This document shows, in pieces, positions 26,207 through 51,059 of a DNA stretch of 64,000 nucleotides. Every line of letters starts with the position of its first letter. The stretch's first letter is position 1. The position numbers and the translations under genes were made by a program. Location of the stretch: assembly GCA_963573385.1 (NCBI GenBank), contig CAUYLG010017842.1, positions 62,001-126,000 of the forward strand, given 5' to 3'. This DNA comes from Cacajao melanocephalus. Its lineage: Eukaryota; Chordata; Mammalia; Primates; Pitheciidae. The notes beneath the pieces are model-generated. The model was not told the origin of the DNA and made no database searches. It worked only from the letters and a program-made list of their open reading frames with translations.

Positions 26207-29200
26207 GCACCCCTGCTATCAAGACACAGGATTCCTTCAATTGCCTCACGAGAGGCAACCTGGGCTTGGCAGTTAATGAGAACTGCTGAGCATCCCAGAA
26301 AATGCCCCCTATAACTTTATGCTATCAGCTGTGTGTATGTTTTAATCAAAAAATTAAAAAGAAAAAAGAAAAAAAAACAAGAAAACACCAAAAACCTAGA
26401 AGAAACCCCTTAATCTCTTACAATGGCTCTTGAGCATGGAACTCATGTAGCAGCATCAATGGCTGGCTCTTTAACAATTTGGAAATAAAAGGTTGTTTTA
26501 CTATGTATTTCTTTGGTAGTCATCACTACGAAGTTTTCAGTGTTGGTTACCTATAAGACAAGTACTAGACAGAAGATCAAGTTACACAGAAATATTTCTT
26601 CTGTACTGATAAGAAACAAATATTGAGCTCTCAAAGCACAAGTTACTATGCTTTTTCTTGCCTTATTGGGCATCCTCTAAAAGCAAGCCTTCGTGCAGGA
26701 AAAGTTCATGTCTACATATTCTATTTTCCTACAAGTGAATAATCAAAAATTCACATTATCAATTATTTCTGGTTGAATCCATTAGAAGCCAATTACAAAG
26801 GGACAGCAGCACTTGGTGTCAAAGCCACATTCTGGTCACACATTCATTCCATGGTTGCTAGTCAGTATCTCAGGAGCTCAGAATTTAAAACTCCTTTCAG
26901 TCAACAAAGGAGTAAGTTCAATTAAAGACTTCCACTATCTGCCAAATTTCTAGAATTCTGTCTAGAGTGCTAGCATGCTTGATGAGAAAAAGCAGTTCAG
27001 AGCCCAGAGAGGTGTCAGGTATTAGGTAAGTTAATTTGGTTTTGTATAAAAGGCATGGTAATCTGGCAACAGAGTACTTATCCTATTAGCAGCACAGTGG
27101 TAGCCAAGGGTCTCTGTCTGCAAGACAGGAAAATGAAGCTACTGAAGCCCCTGTTGTTTCCGCCTGCCTGCAGGATGGCTACTGATTTGAAGGCCTTCTG
27201 GGAGCTAATCCAGGGCTCGCCTGGGAGAGTGGGTAACAGAATGGCAGTAACCATAATCAGTCCCCATAAGGAATGCCCACCTGAGGGAAGTCAGCTTCCC
27301 ATAGGTGAGAGGGGCTCTTGCCTTTATGGGCTCAGAATCTGAATCTGACTGATCCCTGGTAGCTAGACAATTGCCTAGAAATTGTCCTAGCAGGTACTAC
27401 CCAAGTGTTACAGGCTCCGCACAGGGTTGTCAAACACTTCAAAGGACATGAACTATCAAATTCAAAAGAGTAGTGTCTGTTCTATCAGATCTGAATGCCC
27501 ACCAGAGGGAGAGGCAACTAGATTTATGTTGAAAAAGTGCTGTTTGAAGGAGCTGTGTTTTACTTTGAAGTGAAACGACTTGGGGGAACCAGCAGAACAC
27601 TTCTGCAGATGCCTGAATGTCAAGAATCTATCTCTAAAAGGCATTTATCAGGAACTGTTTGCTCACTCCGAGTGCTTTTTAAAAATTCAACATATGGCAA
27701 TGTTTCAATTTTTGTGCTTTCAAGAGGTAACTAAATTGATAGGAAGCTAAGGGAAGATCATTCCATTATGGACTTTCTTGTTTGGGTGTGAGACATTATC
27801 CACAGCATTGAAATCTATGATCTCAAAAAAGATTCTTGTAAACATATACCATATTTCTCCTACAAGAAAAACTGAGAACTGTACCATGAAGGCAAAATGT
27901 GTTTGCCTACTCTCAGAATTCCTTGGAATGGCAATGTACCAGGAGGGTCAGTGAACTGTTGGTGAAAATTCCGGGTTTGACATGGCCCAGTCTGATCGTA
28001 TCAAAAACCTAAAGCCTCAATGATTAAATGCCAAACTTCTTCCCTGCATCTGAGAACTGTACTATGATTATGTATATTAAACATACATTATAAATACAAT
28101 TTATATAGACCTACAGTTTCTCCCAAACAATTGAGTGATGCTCTCAGTTTGGGGGTGGAAACAGGAAGAGATGAAAAAAATCTTATTGTTGCTTTTACTC
28201 TCAAGATCTTAAAATGCTAGTCAAGCACTATTATCCAACAAGACTTTTTTTTTTTATTCTGTTAACTCTTCAATATGCATTCGAAGGCAAAAATGGAGGT
28301 TTCTATACTGTACAATATTAAATATCTACAATGTCATGGTTCCTTATTTTTAGGAGTGTGTTTAATAAAGAATTGGACATTAGAGATGGTTGTCACAAAA
28401 CATGGACTCTTAAAAATTACTGATAAATTAATTTTCAGTTCTGATTATATCCAACAGATACACATTCTTGTCATAAAATATACATTCTCTAGTAAGTTTT
28501 CATCCACAGCATATATAAATATGCAAACACAGGTGGTAAAAATCACTTTACTACCAAAGTACAAAACAGCAACTGCTGAAAAACAAAAATTAAGATGTTG
28601 CAAGTATTAAGAAAAGAGTGACTCAGTGTTCCACTGCAAAGTGAAACCAAATGATTTATTTGTGCTAAATGAATGGAAATAATATATTCAGAATATACTT
28701 CTTCATACACTGCACTTGCTATGCTGGGTGAAATAAGCAGCCGTCAATGCTAATGTGCTACTTTTCTTTAGACCTTTTTTCTTTTCTGCCAAGCAATACA
28801 GTTATTTTTCTGGCCATTACGCCAAGATATTCCTATAATGTCCATTTCAAATAGTATTTTCTAATAGTATTTTGCACCTTTAAAGTATTTGTTCAAACTC
28901 TATTTTAGGAGAACACAAATGAAGAATGAAAGAGGGAAGCCACATTGTTTTTTTACAATCACACTGCCTTCTGCAGCAGAAACCAAATAGCACATTCTAA
29001 TTAGCCATTAAAACCACGGGTGAGTAGGACAACATTTATCGACTCATGTTAGAGGGGGCCAGGTTAGGTAGATTAACATGAAGGATAAAAAAGAGAATCA
29101 CATCTTAATATACGATAATTATCCATCCCATTTATGTGAAGGTACAGCCACATGATTCATTACTTCAGGCCATCTGTTTTACGAGAGACATGGATGTCAA

Positions 29201-29794
29201 TAATACACTGAAAATAACCTGTAAAAAGTCTATCTGTAGAAAGTTCTATTTAACAGAAAATATGTCTTGGGCACTGATTCATCTAACTTTCTGTTCTATG
29301 CTGAAAGCTAGATTTTCAAAGGTCTGAATTGTAGTGCTGAATTATTGGTATGTTTGGTAAACACTATTATAATGAGAGAAGAGGGTAACAACAGCTCAGT
29401 AATTTTCTGCAAATTAATGGAAAAAAATATAAAAAAGATATCCCTTTTTCTTTTACAAACCTAAAAGCCAGGAGAATGAAGCTCTGGGGCCAAGCAAAAA
29501 TTGCACACTGCTGCTGAAATACCAAATACCGAATAGCGAAGGTTCCAGCCAGGGAATGGATGTACATGAAGATTCAAGTAAAACACTGATGGAAAAAGTC
29601 GTCTGGTTAGTGTTGTAGACCCACAACACTGGCTGCATTTCTGACAAACATTTACAACACAATGGATAGTGAAGCCTAGATAACCTCAGTGCAAATAAGT
29701 CAGATCCAAATATGCCAGAGAAGGAAGCCTTTGGCGTTGAGTAGACGGCTCCATTGGATGAGTCCCAACTTGAAATTCAGACTAAGCTCATGCA

Positions 29795-31501
<1,707 letters not shown>

Positions 31502-31654
31502 TCATTTTAAGCTTGATTATCTGGTGTCTTCAACTATCTAGGAGGTTTTAAATTGCAAAAGTTCTCAATCACCCACAAAAATACAAACAGATGAAAAGAA
31601 TGGTAGGCTCACTAGATGGTATGGATAACAAGGGAATTAAAAGTTAAGTTCTAG

Positions 31655-32950
31655 GACAGAATAGAGATCCCAGAAATAAACATTCATATATGGTCAACTG
31701 ATCTTCCAAAAGGGCATTAAGAATATACAATGGGGAAAGAGGACAATCTCTTCCACAAATGGTGTTGGGAAAACTGGATATTCACATGCAAAGGAGTGAC
31801 ACTGGACCTTACCTTACACTCCATACAAAAGTCAACTCAAAATGGATTAAAGACTATGACTTTAAACTATAAAACTCTTAGAAGGAAAATTAGGGAAAAG
31901 CTCCTTGACATTGGTCTTAGCAATGATTTCTTGGATATGACATAAGCAACAGAAAAAAGCAAAAAAGATATGTGGGACTTCATTCAACTAAAAAGCATCT
32001 GCACTAAGGAAACAGTCAACAGACTGAGAAGGCAACCTATAGAATGGGAGGAGATATTTGTAAACCATATACCTGGTAAGGTGTTAATAGGCAAAATACG
32101 TAAGTAACTCCTATGGCTCAAAGCAAACACATTCAAATAGTACAATGAAAAACTGCACAAAGAACTTGAATCGACATTTCTCTAGAAAAGACACACAAAT
32201 GTGCCAATAGATAAAAGATGATTATCAGGGAAATGCAAATCAAAAGCACAGTGAGTTATCACCTCACAACTGTTAAGTTGGCCATTATCAAAAAAAAAAA
32301 AAAAAAAAAGGTAAGTGATGGTGAGGATATGGAGAAAAAAAACCCTTATACATTGTTGGTAGGAATGAAAAATGGCACATCTACTATGGAAATCACTATG
32401 AAAATGCCTCAAAAGATTAAAACTAGAAGTACCACATGATCTAGCAATCCCACTTCTGGGTATTTACACAAAAGAATTGAAATCAGGATCTCAAAGAGAT
32501 ATTAGCACTCCCATATTCACTACAGTGTTATTCACAATAGCAAAAAGGTGGAAACGACCTCACTGTCCATCAGTGAATGAGCAGATAAAGAAAATATGGT
32601 GTATATGAACATGTAATGGAATATTGTTCACTCTAAAAGAAGGAAATCCTGCCATATGCAACAACATATTAACCTGGAGAATATTATGCTAAGTGAAATA
32701 AGCCAGTCACAGAAGGTCAAACACCACATGGTTCCACTTATATAAGGAATTTAGAACAGCCAATCTCACAGACACAGAGTAGAATGGTGGTGAACTGGCT
32801 GCTCAACAAGTATAAAGTTTCAGTTTAGCAAAATGAATAAGCAAAAGAGTTGCTGCACAACATTGTACAATAGTTAACAATAACTGTATTGTACTTTTAA
32901 AAGTAAGAGGCTAGATCTTATATTAAGATATATTTTTTACCACAATAATG
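31655..32950 (+). mobile_element. L1M-type LINE 3' fragment in CCDC6 intron 7
   Basis: About 1.3 kb of L1 sense sequence: ORF2 end (GGTGTTGGGAAAACTGGATA, AAAGACACACAAATGTGCCA, GGAAATGCAAATCAAAAGCA) and a 3' UTR ending TTTTTTACCACAATAATG. It has many stops, the longest frame being about 70 codons. It is antisense to CCDC6. Confidence 0.88.
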
Positions 32951-33220
32951 ATTTTCTTAAGTCAAACCCTGTCAGGAGTTCAACTGAGATTCAGGAAAGC
33001 AAAAGTCATGAGAAGGAATAAGAAGAAAGCGGAGAAAATAGAGCAAAGGAGTAAATATCAAATGCAAGAAAAGCAGAAGTGTCAAAAGTTGTATCAACAA
33101 TTGACTAAACTGGAGACAGATATTAAGTAGCTAATGAACTCAACCTCACTAGCCCCTGCCAAAAAAAAAAAAAAAAGATATATCAGCATATCAACAACAA
33201 GACAGGAAGAGCGTGTTTGA

Positions 33221-33222
<2 letters not shown>
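32951..33222. other. Intron 7 sequence, nothing firm
   Basis: Purine-rich, with an A tract near 33161-33175. Confidence 0.5.

Positions 33223-33270
<48 letters not shown>
33223..33270. repeat. (GT)24 microsatellite in CCDC6 intron 7
   Basis: Forty-eight bases of uninterrupted GT. Uninterrupted runs this long are usually length-polymorphic in people. Confidence 0.97.
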
Positions 33271-33271
<1 letters not shown>

Positions 33272-34375
33272 TCAGCCATAACGGCTAACAAAACCACTGA
33301 GAATGTCACAACTTGAGGATATTCAATACAAGGAACAAAAGCCCTACCTATGCCAATGTTCCTAAAAGAACCTGGTATTTAAGGAAGAACCCCCAGTCCA
33401 CTATAATTTTCTGCGTAGTCTTCCTCTAGGACTCCAGGATCATCTCCACCGTGTTTTTAACAACTGTTATGTCCAGACTCTCCTTACTGTTAGACAGGTT
33501 TAGATTGGGGTCCAACAATATTTTGAAAACATCTGAAAGCAATCCTCACCTATACATGTGGCATGTGCAGCCCTGGTCTTCGGAGAGTTAGTGCAGAAGT
33601 CACCAGCTGGTCTGAGGAATTACTTGTTTATCATTGCACAAATGTGGCTAGCTGTCTACACCTTTGAGTTCCCAACATCTACCACGATACCTAGCACAAG
33701 GTAGGTTCCATATGACAAAGTGAAAAGGGAAAACAAAGGAGCAGTTTGGGGAAATGTGGATAGGAACCACCTATTGACAGTCACTCTGAAGCTACTATCA
33801 GCTATTAGAGGGCAAGCAACATGAACTCTACTTACTGCTTTTCTGAACTACATAAAAACAAGCATGCTTTTCCATCTGTCTTTCTTGTTCCCATGAAAGA
33901 GACATTCAGCCAAGTTTTCCTTTATTTGTGCTATTATCACAGGAGTTTTCTGTGCTCTCAACATCTAATGCTAAAAGTTTATTTTGTGATTTGACTATCA
34001 ATTAGTGATGCTTCCTATTTGACATATTTCCATTTCCAATTGTGGAGTTTTTATTCGCATTTACAAAAATGGAGGTCTGGGATAAAGGACAAGACTTTGG
34101 GAAATAATTGGTTGTTTAATGTGATATTGGAATCACAAGTACTTTATTCATCTGGGAAAAGAAAGGTTTTCTTTAAAATAACATTGAGGAATAAAATCCT
34201 AATTTTATTTTTTATGGAAGTTATTATATTTAAGAGAAAGGCTATAAAATATAAAAGTAGATCCTTGTCTTCAAATAGGGAATTCAGTTCATTTTAAAAA
34301 ATCTAGTCTATTTTCTAGTATCACTGAATTAATTTTTCTGAAGGGTAATTATGAGTATGGTAAGCCACTAATCAA
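33271..34375. other. Intron 7 sequence, mostly unassigned
   Basis: A short L2 3'-end-like piece lies near 33650-33720 (CGATACCTAGCACAAGGTAG). Nothing else was recognised. Confidence 0.4.
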
Positions 34376-34390
34376 GAATCTTCAGACTTT

Positions 34391-34606
34391 GTGTGTGTGT
34401 GTGTGTGTGTGCGCGCAACATGGCTGTTTATTCACCTGGGTGAGGGTGGGCTGAGTCCGAACAGAGAGTCAGCAAAGGGAGGTGGAATAGCAGTTGGTTT
34501 TCTAGGTTTGGGGTAGGCAGTGGAAAGTTACTGAAGTTACAGTTCAGGGTGTCTTCTGCAAGCTGGGAGGGGGTCATAGGGGCTGGAGTCACGAGGTTGA
34601 CCAAGG
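34391..34606 (-). mobile_element. Antisense ERV-LTR-like fragment with (GT)n end and 15-bp target duplications
   Basis: A perfect 15-bp repeat GAATCTTCAGACTTT stands at 34376-34390 and 34607-34621. The insert begins with GT repeats and GCGCGC. Read on the minus strand it is an LTR-like U3/R sequence with AATAAA (GGTGAATAAACAGCCATG) just before its 3' end, then an AC repeat where a poly(A) tail would be expected. Duplications of this length fit LINE-type insertion rather than retroviral integration (4-6 bp). The ERV1 LTR identity (LTR2-like) is tentative. Confidence 0.55.
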
Positions 34607-34615
34607 GAATCTTCA

Positions 34616-35017
<402 letters not shown>

Positions 35018-35249
35018 TCAGTAGTTCTCAACAGTAATATCAAAGCTCTGCTTGCCTTATCCCAAACCAATGAATCCCCAGGGAGGTGGACCCCAGGGCA
35101 GCTGTGAAAAGAACCACAGTGATTTTATTGCTCTTAATTGAGACCTCTATGCCTCTGTTAACAGTGTGCCCTAGCCTGAGATTTTCTTTACCATAGTACT
35201 TGCTTCTTCCTGCCCCCAGTGTCAATAGGCACCTCACTCATGCTTTGGA

Positions 35250-35480
35250 GAAGGCAAAGACTATAGTCTAGAGCCAGACTATGTTGGATCCTAGCTCTGA
35301 CACTTAGCACTAAGTGAAAGTAGACAAGTTCCTTAATCTCATTGTGCTTTAGATTCCTGAGCTGTTCAATGGGATTACTGTAGTTACCTTGCAAGGTTGT
35401 CATGAGGATGAAATGGATAATATCACAAAGTGCTTGGAGAGTGCCTGGCAAAAGTAAGGGCTTGAAACACTTTAGCTCAT
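35250..35480 (+). repeat. MIR SINE
   Basis: AGTCTAGAGCCAGACTATG, CAAGTTCCTTAATCTCATTG, GTTGTCATGAGGATGAAATG and AAGTGCTTGGAGAGTGCCTG give almost the whole MIR in order. Confidence 0.88.
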
Positions 35481-35574
35481 TAACTCCTCTCAAAGCCCAT
35501 CCCCAAAGCTCTCTAAGCTGGTAGCTCTCTCTTCATTAAACCTCTTTTTAAACTAGTTTACCTTGGGTTTAAAA

Positions 35575-36040
35575 AAATTATTATAACTTTAGTTTACAAT
35601 TCACAAGAAATTACAAGAATATTACAGGGTTCCCATGTGTCTTTCACTCAGCTTCCCCTGATTATACCTATCATAACAATAGCACATTGTCAAAACCAGG
35701 AAATTGACGTTGATACAATACTAGTAACTAAGGTACAGACTTGGTTTGGATTTCATCAGCTTTCATGTGTGCTCTTTGCGTGCTTCTGCACGTGTGCAGC
35801 TCAACCATTCTTCTAATCCTAACTCAGCCTAGCAATGACTAATCACTATAATTTTGTCACTTTGCGAATGTTGTAGAAATGGTATCATATAGTAGGTAAT
35901 CCTTTGAGATTAGCTCTTTTCATTCAGTTCATACCCCTGCAATCCATCTAAATTGTTCTAAGTGTCAATAGTTAATCTGTTTATTGCTGAAGAGTATTCC
36001 ACTGAATGGACATACTGCCATGTTTAACTACGTAACTTTT
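35575..36040 (-). repeat. L1M-type LINE fragment, antisense strand of window
   Basis: TTGTAGAAATGGTATCATAT, GAGATTAGCTCTTTTCATTC and TTTATTGCTGAAGAGTATTC are reverse-complement L1M phrases. Old and diverged. Confidence 0.7.
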
Positions 36041-36784
36041 TAAAGGGTATAAAATACACACAATTTAAGAAATTTATTACATTTAGCCTTGTACTAAAGT
36101 TTCTTTTCTTTAACCTACTTCTGTAGGCCCTGTTGTTGATTATAAGCTCTTAGAGGTTGGAAACCATGCACAATTGATTTTTGTTTTTCCTTAAGTTCTA
36201 ATTATCGTGCATCTTCACTCTCTGATCCAGGAATATAATAAAGGATAACCCCTCTCCACCAAAACCTAAGTTGAAATTGCCAAACCACAAACACCAGTTT
36301 ACTAAATATAATATTATGGTTTTACAGAAAGTCTTTGCTGAAATAAACCTCTCTTGCTTTGATACGGAAAAACAATAACCACAGCAAAAATTCTAGGATT
36401 TACTTCACTGTCAAGACTGTAAATTGAAAAGATGACTAATTAAAGGCGATTCATGACTGAGAAAAAACACTAAGCAACATAAAACAAGATACAAAAGCAT
36501 TTCATAATATGTATGAAACCAACTACCTAAAGGAAAATTGTAGGGAGTGAGATAGGAGACACCTGAAAACACTAAAACAGTAACACACCACCTTCGGATG
36601 GAAGAATTCTGGATGATTTTATTTCTGCTTCTTTATACCCTCTGACTGCTCCAAGTTTTAATATATCTTTGCTTTTAAAAAAAATGTGGAAACAAATTAA
36701 AGGCAGACACCTTTTCTTCCTTTTAAAATTATTTGACACACACAAGTCATATATGAAACATCTTCTTTGTAAAAATTGGCTTCT
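36041..36784. other. Intron 7 sequence, nothing firm
   Basis: An L2-like phrase occurs near 36120-36200. The rest was not recognised. Confidence 0.4.
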
Positions 36785-37130
36785 GTCTGTACCACTCCAT
36801 CAAAAACTGCTCTAGCTTAGGTCGGGAGTGAGCTCTGTGCTGCCTGTCGCAATCACTGATCTCCACTCCTAATTTTACTTGACCTTGCAGCTGACCACTC
36901 CCTTCTTGATGAAGACCTCAGTGACATCATCTATCAATTTTCTTTCTACTTTTCTGGTAACAGCTTCCCAATCTCCTTTGCCAGGTTTTCCTCTTATACT
37001 TGACCTCTAAATATTATAGTCTCCTAGCCCACACTTGAGTAGAATGTTACTTTCATCTTCTTGAAGGCAGAATGTCTACATTTATTACTTGGAATTCTCT
37101 CCATGAGGATTTGTGTCTTCTTCCTCGTTT
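36785..37130 (+). repeat. L2 LINE ORF2-derived fragment
   Basis: AAACTGCTCTAGCTTAGGTC, ATTTTACTTGACCTTGCAGC and CTGACCACTCCCTTCTTGAT follow the L2 reverse-transcriptase-domain region in sense order. It is not an intact frame. Confidence 0.75.
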
Positions 37131-37189
37131 CTTCAGTCAGTTATTCAAATCAGTATGGACTCTGGATATTTGATTTATATTAATGTTAT

Positions 37190-37330
37190 AATATAATAAT
37201 TAATATTGCTCAAATTGTTCCAGTTTTGGTGTTTGGGAGCTCCTGTATCCTGACATACCCTCATCATTTTGTTTTCTGGGCCCTTCTTTACTCTTTTGCA
37301 CTACCTTGTAGTGCAAATCTTGTACATTCT
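37190..37330 (-). repeat. L1M-type fragment
   Basis: CTCAAATTGTTCCAGTTTTG, GTTTGGGAGCTCCTGTATCC and TGACATACCCTCATC match reverse-complement L1M phrasing. Confidence 0.55.
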
Positions 37331-37548
37331 GTGCCCCAGCTCTAGAAACATTCATTTCTCCAAGTAGCTCTAGTTATTTTAATCGGCAAAAGGAATTCAA
37401 AAACAAGATCTGTGGGGTATGTTCATTGCTATTAGGGTGCAGACCTATTTTTTAGACCTCATCATTGCCTGTCCCTCATTCAGACACATCACAACATGCT
37501 AACTGGGAATGTGCTTTATTACACTGCATAAAATGATGGACAACCTGA

Positions 37549-39425
<1,877 letters not shown>

Positions 39426-39429
39426 CAGG

Positions 39430-39640
39430 TTAGAAAGAACACACAGGCTTTGGAAACAGACATGCCCTGCCTTGCCACTTCCTGGCTGTGTAACCAGTAG
39501 TTAAGGACCCTCTGAATCGCTGCTTCCTTACTTTGACATGGGAAAAATGATGCCTACGTTAATTATTCTGAGGATAAAAATGAGATTAGTGTATGTGGAA
39601 TATGGTAAAAGAACCCATAAAAGGTGTGCTATGAAGCATC
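39430..39640 (+). repeat. MIR SINE
   Basis: GGCTTTGGAAACAGACATG, CACTTCCTGGCTGTGTAACC and TGAGGATAAAAATGAGATTA follow MIR sense order. It ends about 150 bp from exon 7. Confidence 0.85.
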
Positions 39641-39745
39641 TTAGAAATCTACCTAAGGCTTTTTTGTCTACCCATCATTACTTAAAATCATAGTCAAAGA
39701 TTCTTCTTTTTAAAAAGGTGAAGGCAACATAATCAGGGATGCCTA

Positions 39746-42505
<2,760 letters not shown>

Positions 42506-42558
42506 TCAGTTTAGCCCCTATCCCAGACAGAGGGAATTGTTACAAGACAGTCTTTCTG

Positions 42559-45044
<2,486 letters not shown>

Positions 45045-45046
45045 TA

Positions 45047-45231
45047 TAGTAGGCCCTCACTTAACATCATCCACAGATCCTTGGAAACTGTGACTTTAAG
45101 TGAAACAACATATGTATGCCATAGGAACTTAACTCTTGAAAGACTACGGTAAAATTGGTTTGGTTATACAGTAAGTTGTCTCGCTTAAAGCTTCCAAGAA
45201 CTCAAGGATGATGTGAAGTAAGGACTTACTG
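45047..45231. mobile_element. Palindromic Tigger-family mini-transposon in CCDC6 intron 5
   Basis: 185 bp with inverted ends (TAGTAGGCCCTCACTTAACA and GTGAAGTAAGGACTTACTG) and TA on both sides (45045-45046 and 45232-45233), as for Tc1/mariner-type elements. Internal halves are also complementary (CTTGGAAACTGTGACTTTAAG versus CTTAAAGCTTCCAAG), so it could fold into a hairpin. It shares its end with the larger element at 54591. Confidence 0.78.
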
Positions 45232-45329
45232 TATTTAGTCAAAGATGGTATGAACTGAGGAGGACTTCTACACAGATTCCAAAGAGGTGGCTCCCAAATG
45301 ATCCAAAGGTCTGCATGGCTTGCGTTCCC

Positions 45330-45480
45330 TTTCAAGTTCATGGTTAGAAAATACCAATGCCCAGACCATCCCCAAGCCAATTAAGTCAGAATCCCAAGGA
45401 TGAGTCCTAGCCACTCGTCTATTAAATGCTGGCCAGGAGATTCCAATGTTCAAATATTGCTGAGAACTGTTGAGAGAGAG
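45330..45480 (+). repeat. MER5A-like hAT-Charlie relic
   Basis: CAGACCATCCCCAAGCCAAT, TAAGTCAGAATCCCAAGGAT and ATTGCTGAGAACTGTTGAGA follow MER5 order. Weak. Confidence 0.5.
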
Positions 45481-46084
45481 GTTCAAGTTCAGATGCAGTC
45501 AGGCTTGGAGGGTGAGGAGCCACCTCGCACAGCTGCATCCAAAAGAGGCCCACGTCATCTAACCTAAGGAGAATGCAAGGAATGGAGGATGAAAAGTCAT
45601 TAACACACCCTTTAGGCCCAATCCAGTCACTGCAAGCAGCTAAGTGCCACTTGCTGCTTTTTTAGCTTAGCTTTCTCTGTCCTCACAAAATCAGAAATAG
45701 CACTTACAAATGCCTGTTAGTATCTGCAGTCTCTTCAGAGACCTAACAGTGCAGTATGGAGACAGTAGTAAGAATGAATTCTCCCCATATTCCTTCTAAA
45801 TTTTTGCTAGGGTCACAACGAAGCAGTATAAATGAGGAAGAAAAACACAAGCTGACAGCCCTGGAAAGAGTTCAGGAAGGTGCTAAAAGATGTTTGTGTA
45901 CCCCATAGTAAAAACTCAAAAAAATCTTAAAATAATAAATATTTGAGAACATTTGATATTATCTCAGTGACTTTCATCAAACACACATACCAATTATCAA
46001 CCTGAGGTCTATATCAGGATTACTTAATTTTTTAAAAAATATACTCCTTTTTTTTTTTTACTCCTTGGAGTAAGCCCAGAAACC

Positions 46085-46555
46085 TGTATGGTGCTAGAAT
46101 AGTGATTCCCTAAAGATGTCCACATGCTAATCCCCAAAACCTATAAATGCTACTAATCTCCATTGACAGAAGGGCCTTTGCAGATGTGATTAAGGGCTGG
46201 AGATGGGTAGATTATCCTAGATTATCAGAATGGGCCCAACATAATCACAAGGACCCTAATAAAGAGAGGCAGGGGAATCAGAGTGAAAAGAAGATGTAAC
46301 AACAGAGGCAGAGGTGGAGTGGTACAACTGCAAGGAAGGGGCCATGAGCCAGGGAATGCAGGCAGCCTCTAGAGCCGGAAAAGGTGAGGAAACAGGCTCC
46401 CTAACAACCTCCAGAAGAATGGCAGCCCTGATGACACCCTGATTCTAGCCTAGTGAGTCCCATCTTAGAACTGTAAGATGTTAAGTTTGTATTGTTTGGA
46501 GCCTCTAGTTTTGTAGTAATTTGTAACAGCAGAAATAGGAAAGTAATATATCATA
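46085..46555 (+). mobile_element. Old LTR-like repeat (MaLR/ERVL type, family unsure)
   Basis: It shows GTATGGTGCTAGAATAGTG, GATGTCCACATGCTAATCCC, TTTGCAGATGTGATTAAGGG, GAGATGGGTAGATTATCCTA, AAGGGGCCATGAGCCAGGGA and GGAAAGTAATATA. This is a widespread, familiar human interspersed consensus with LTR-like structure, but I cannot fix the name. Confidence 0.55.
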
Positions 46556-46559
46556 TTTC

Positions 46560-46655
46560 TCAAAGGCTCCAGGGATGATGCTGATGCATCATCCCAGATG
46601 CTCCATAGCACAAGAATTTGTAAGGAACTTCAGAGAAGAAAACAAAGGTAAGAAC
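46560..46655 (-). repeat. MER5-like fragment
   Basis: GATGATGCTGATGCATCATC and GTAAGAACCACTGAAC resemble the MER5 3' end. Weak. Confidence 0.4.
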
Positions 46656-46659
46656 CACT

Positions 46660-46964
46660 GAACTTTTCAAAATGCACATTCCATGTGGCCCCACAAATCC
46701 ACTTCCTGGAATCTATCGTGAAGGTGTTCTTACACAGGTATCAAAGCCCAGAAACCTGTGTATAGACATGTTCACTGAGGTGGTAGCATAGCAACCAAAA
46801 AGGGTCCACTGGTATAGGACTAAATTATGGCACATCCATACAGTCAATTAAATTGCTACCTTTAAATAAGGGATGAAGGCAGCTCTGTACGTAACAGCAG
46901 GGGAAAAAATTACAATGCATAGTAAGCGAAAAGAGAAAGGTATAAAGTGTTCATTGTGTTACTA
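46660..46964 (+). repeat. L1ME-type LINE fragment
   Basis: CCTGGAATCTATCGTGAAGG, AGACATGTTCACTGAGGTGG, AAATTATGGCACATCCATAC and CAATTAAATTGCTACC follow old L1 ORF2 order. Confidence 0.7.
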
Positions 46965-47554
<590 letters not shown>

Positions 47555-47555
47555 T

Positions 47556-50387
<2,832 letters not shown>

Positions 50388-51059
50388 CTAAAGGAAGGAA
50401 AAAAGTGTTAGCAAAATGTCGGGCCACTTATACTTTGTTAACACATTTTTTGATTGAACAATTAGAACCCCTTTTGTTGGAGAAAACTGCAAACATATGG
50501 CCAATTTTCTGGCACAAACATATTAAGTATATCTAGTTCTTAAACTTTAATTGAAAAAAAACTAGACAGATTTGTTCTTGGATGTTAATGCTTAATTGTT
50601 GTCTGGTACACGAATTGCATTCCTTGTTTCAGCATTTACTCAAGGCATGTGGAAAGTCTTCCTTAGAGATGTCTTTAGGGGAATTTTGTGTACTACTCAT
50701 ATCAGGACTCTTCCAGGCTTGAACCTTACAGTTCTGAGCTTACAGTTACTTTTCTGGGCCTGTCCTTTACAGTAAGTCAGAAAGGTTATATTACTATTTA
50801 TATAAATAACTCTTAACAACAGCTCACAAACAACTTTACATATTGGCTAATGGAGGTAAAGAAACATGTACTAAGATATAAAAACATATACAAAACATGA
50901 TAAACACCAAATCTACAATACTGATTATTTTAAGGATTTAGGGAAGGAAGAAAATTTGATTTGGGGGAGGCTTTGCAGTTGGAGAGGGAACCCCAATAGT
51001 GTTCTGTTCATAAAATGAAGCAAACATGGTAAAATTCAATTAATCAATATTGAGCAATA

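Larger units (their letters stand above)
25670..29794 (-). other. CCDC6: CCDC6 3' untranslated region
   Basis: About 4.1 kb runs from the TAA to an AATAAA at 25690-25695 with no intervening Alu or L1. The lack of young repeats contrasts with the dense Alus just beyond 25670. It contains a CA/TG microsatellite near its distal end (26173-26206), several internal AATAAA candidates (minus strand at 28655-28660 and 28253-28258), a perfect 8-base miR-9-5p seed complement (26510-26517) and a 7-base miR-19 seed complement about 100 nt after the stop (29689-29695). The length agrees with the long CCDC6 mRNA as I remember it. Open frames on either strand here are short and look like chance. Confidence 0.9.

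Noticed and set aside
33094..33309. 71-codon minus frame rich in Thr-His
   Set aside because: It is the translated GT microsatellite.
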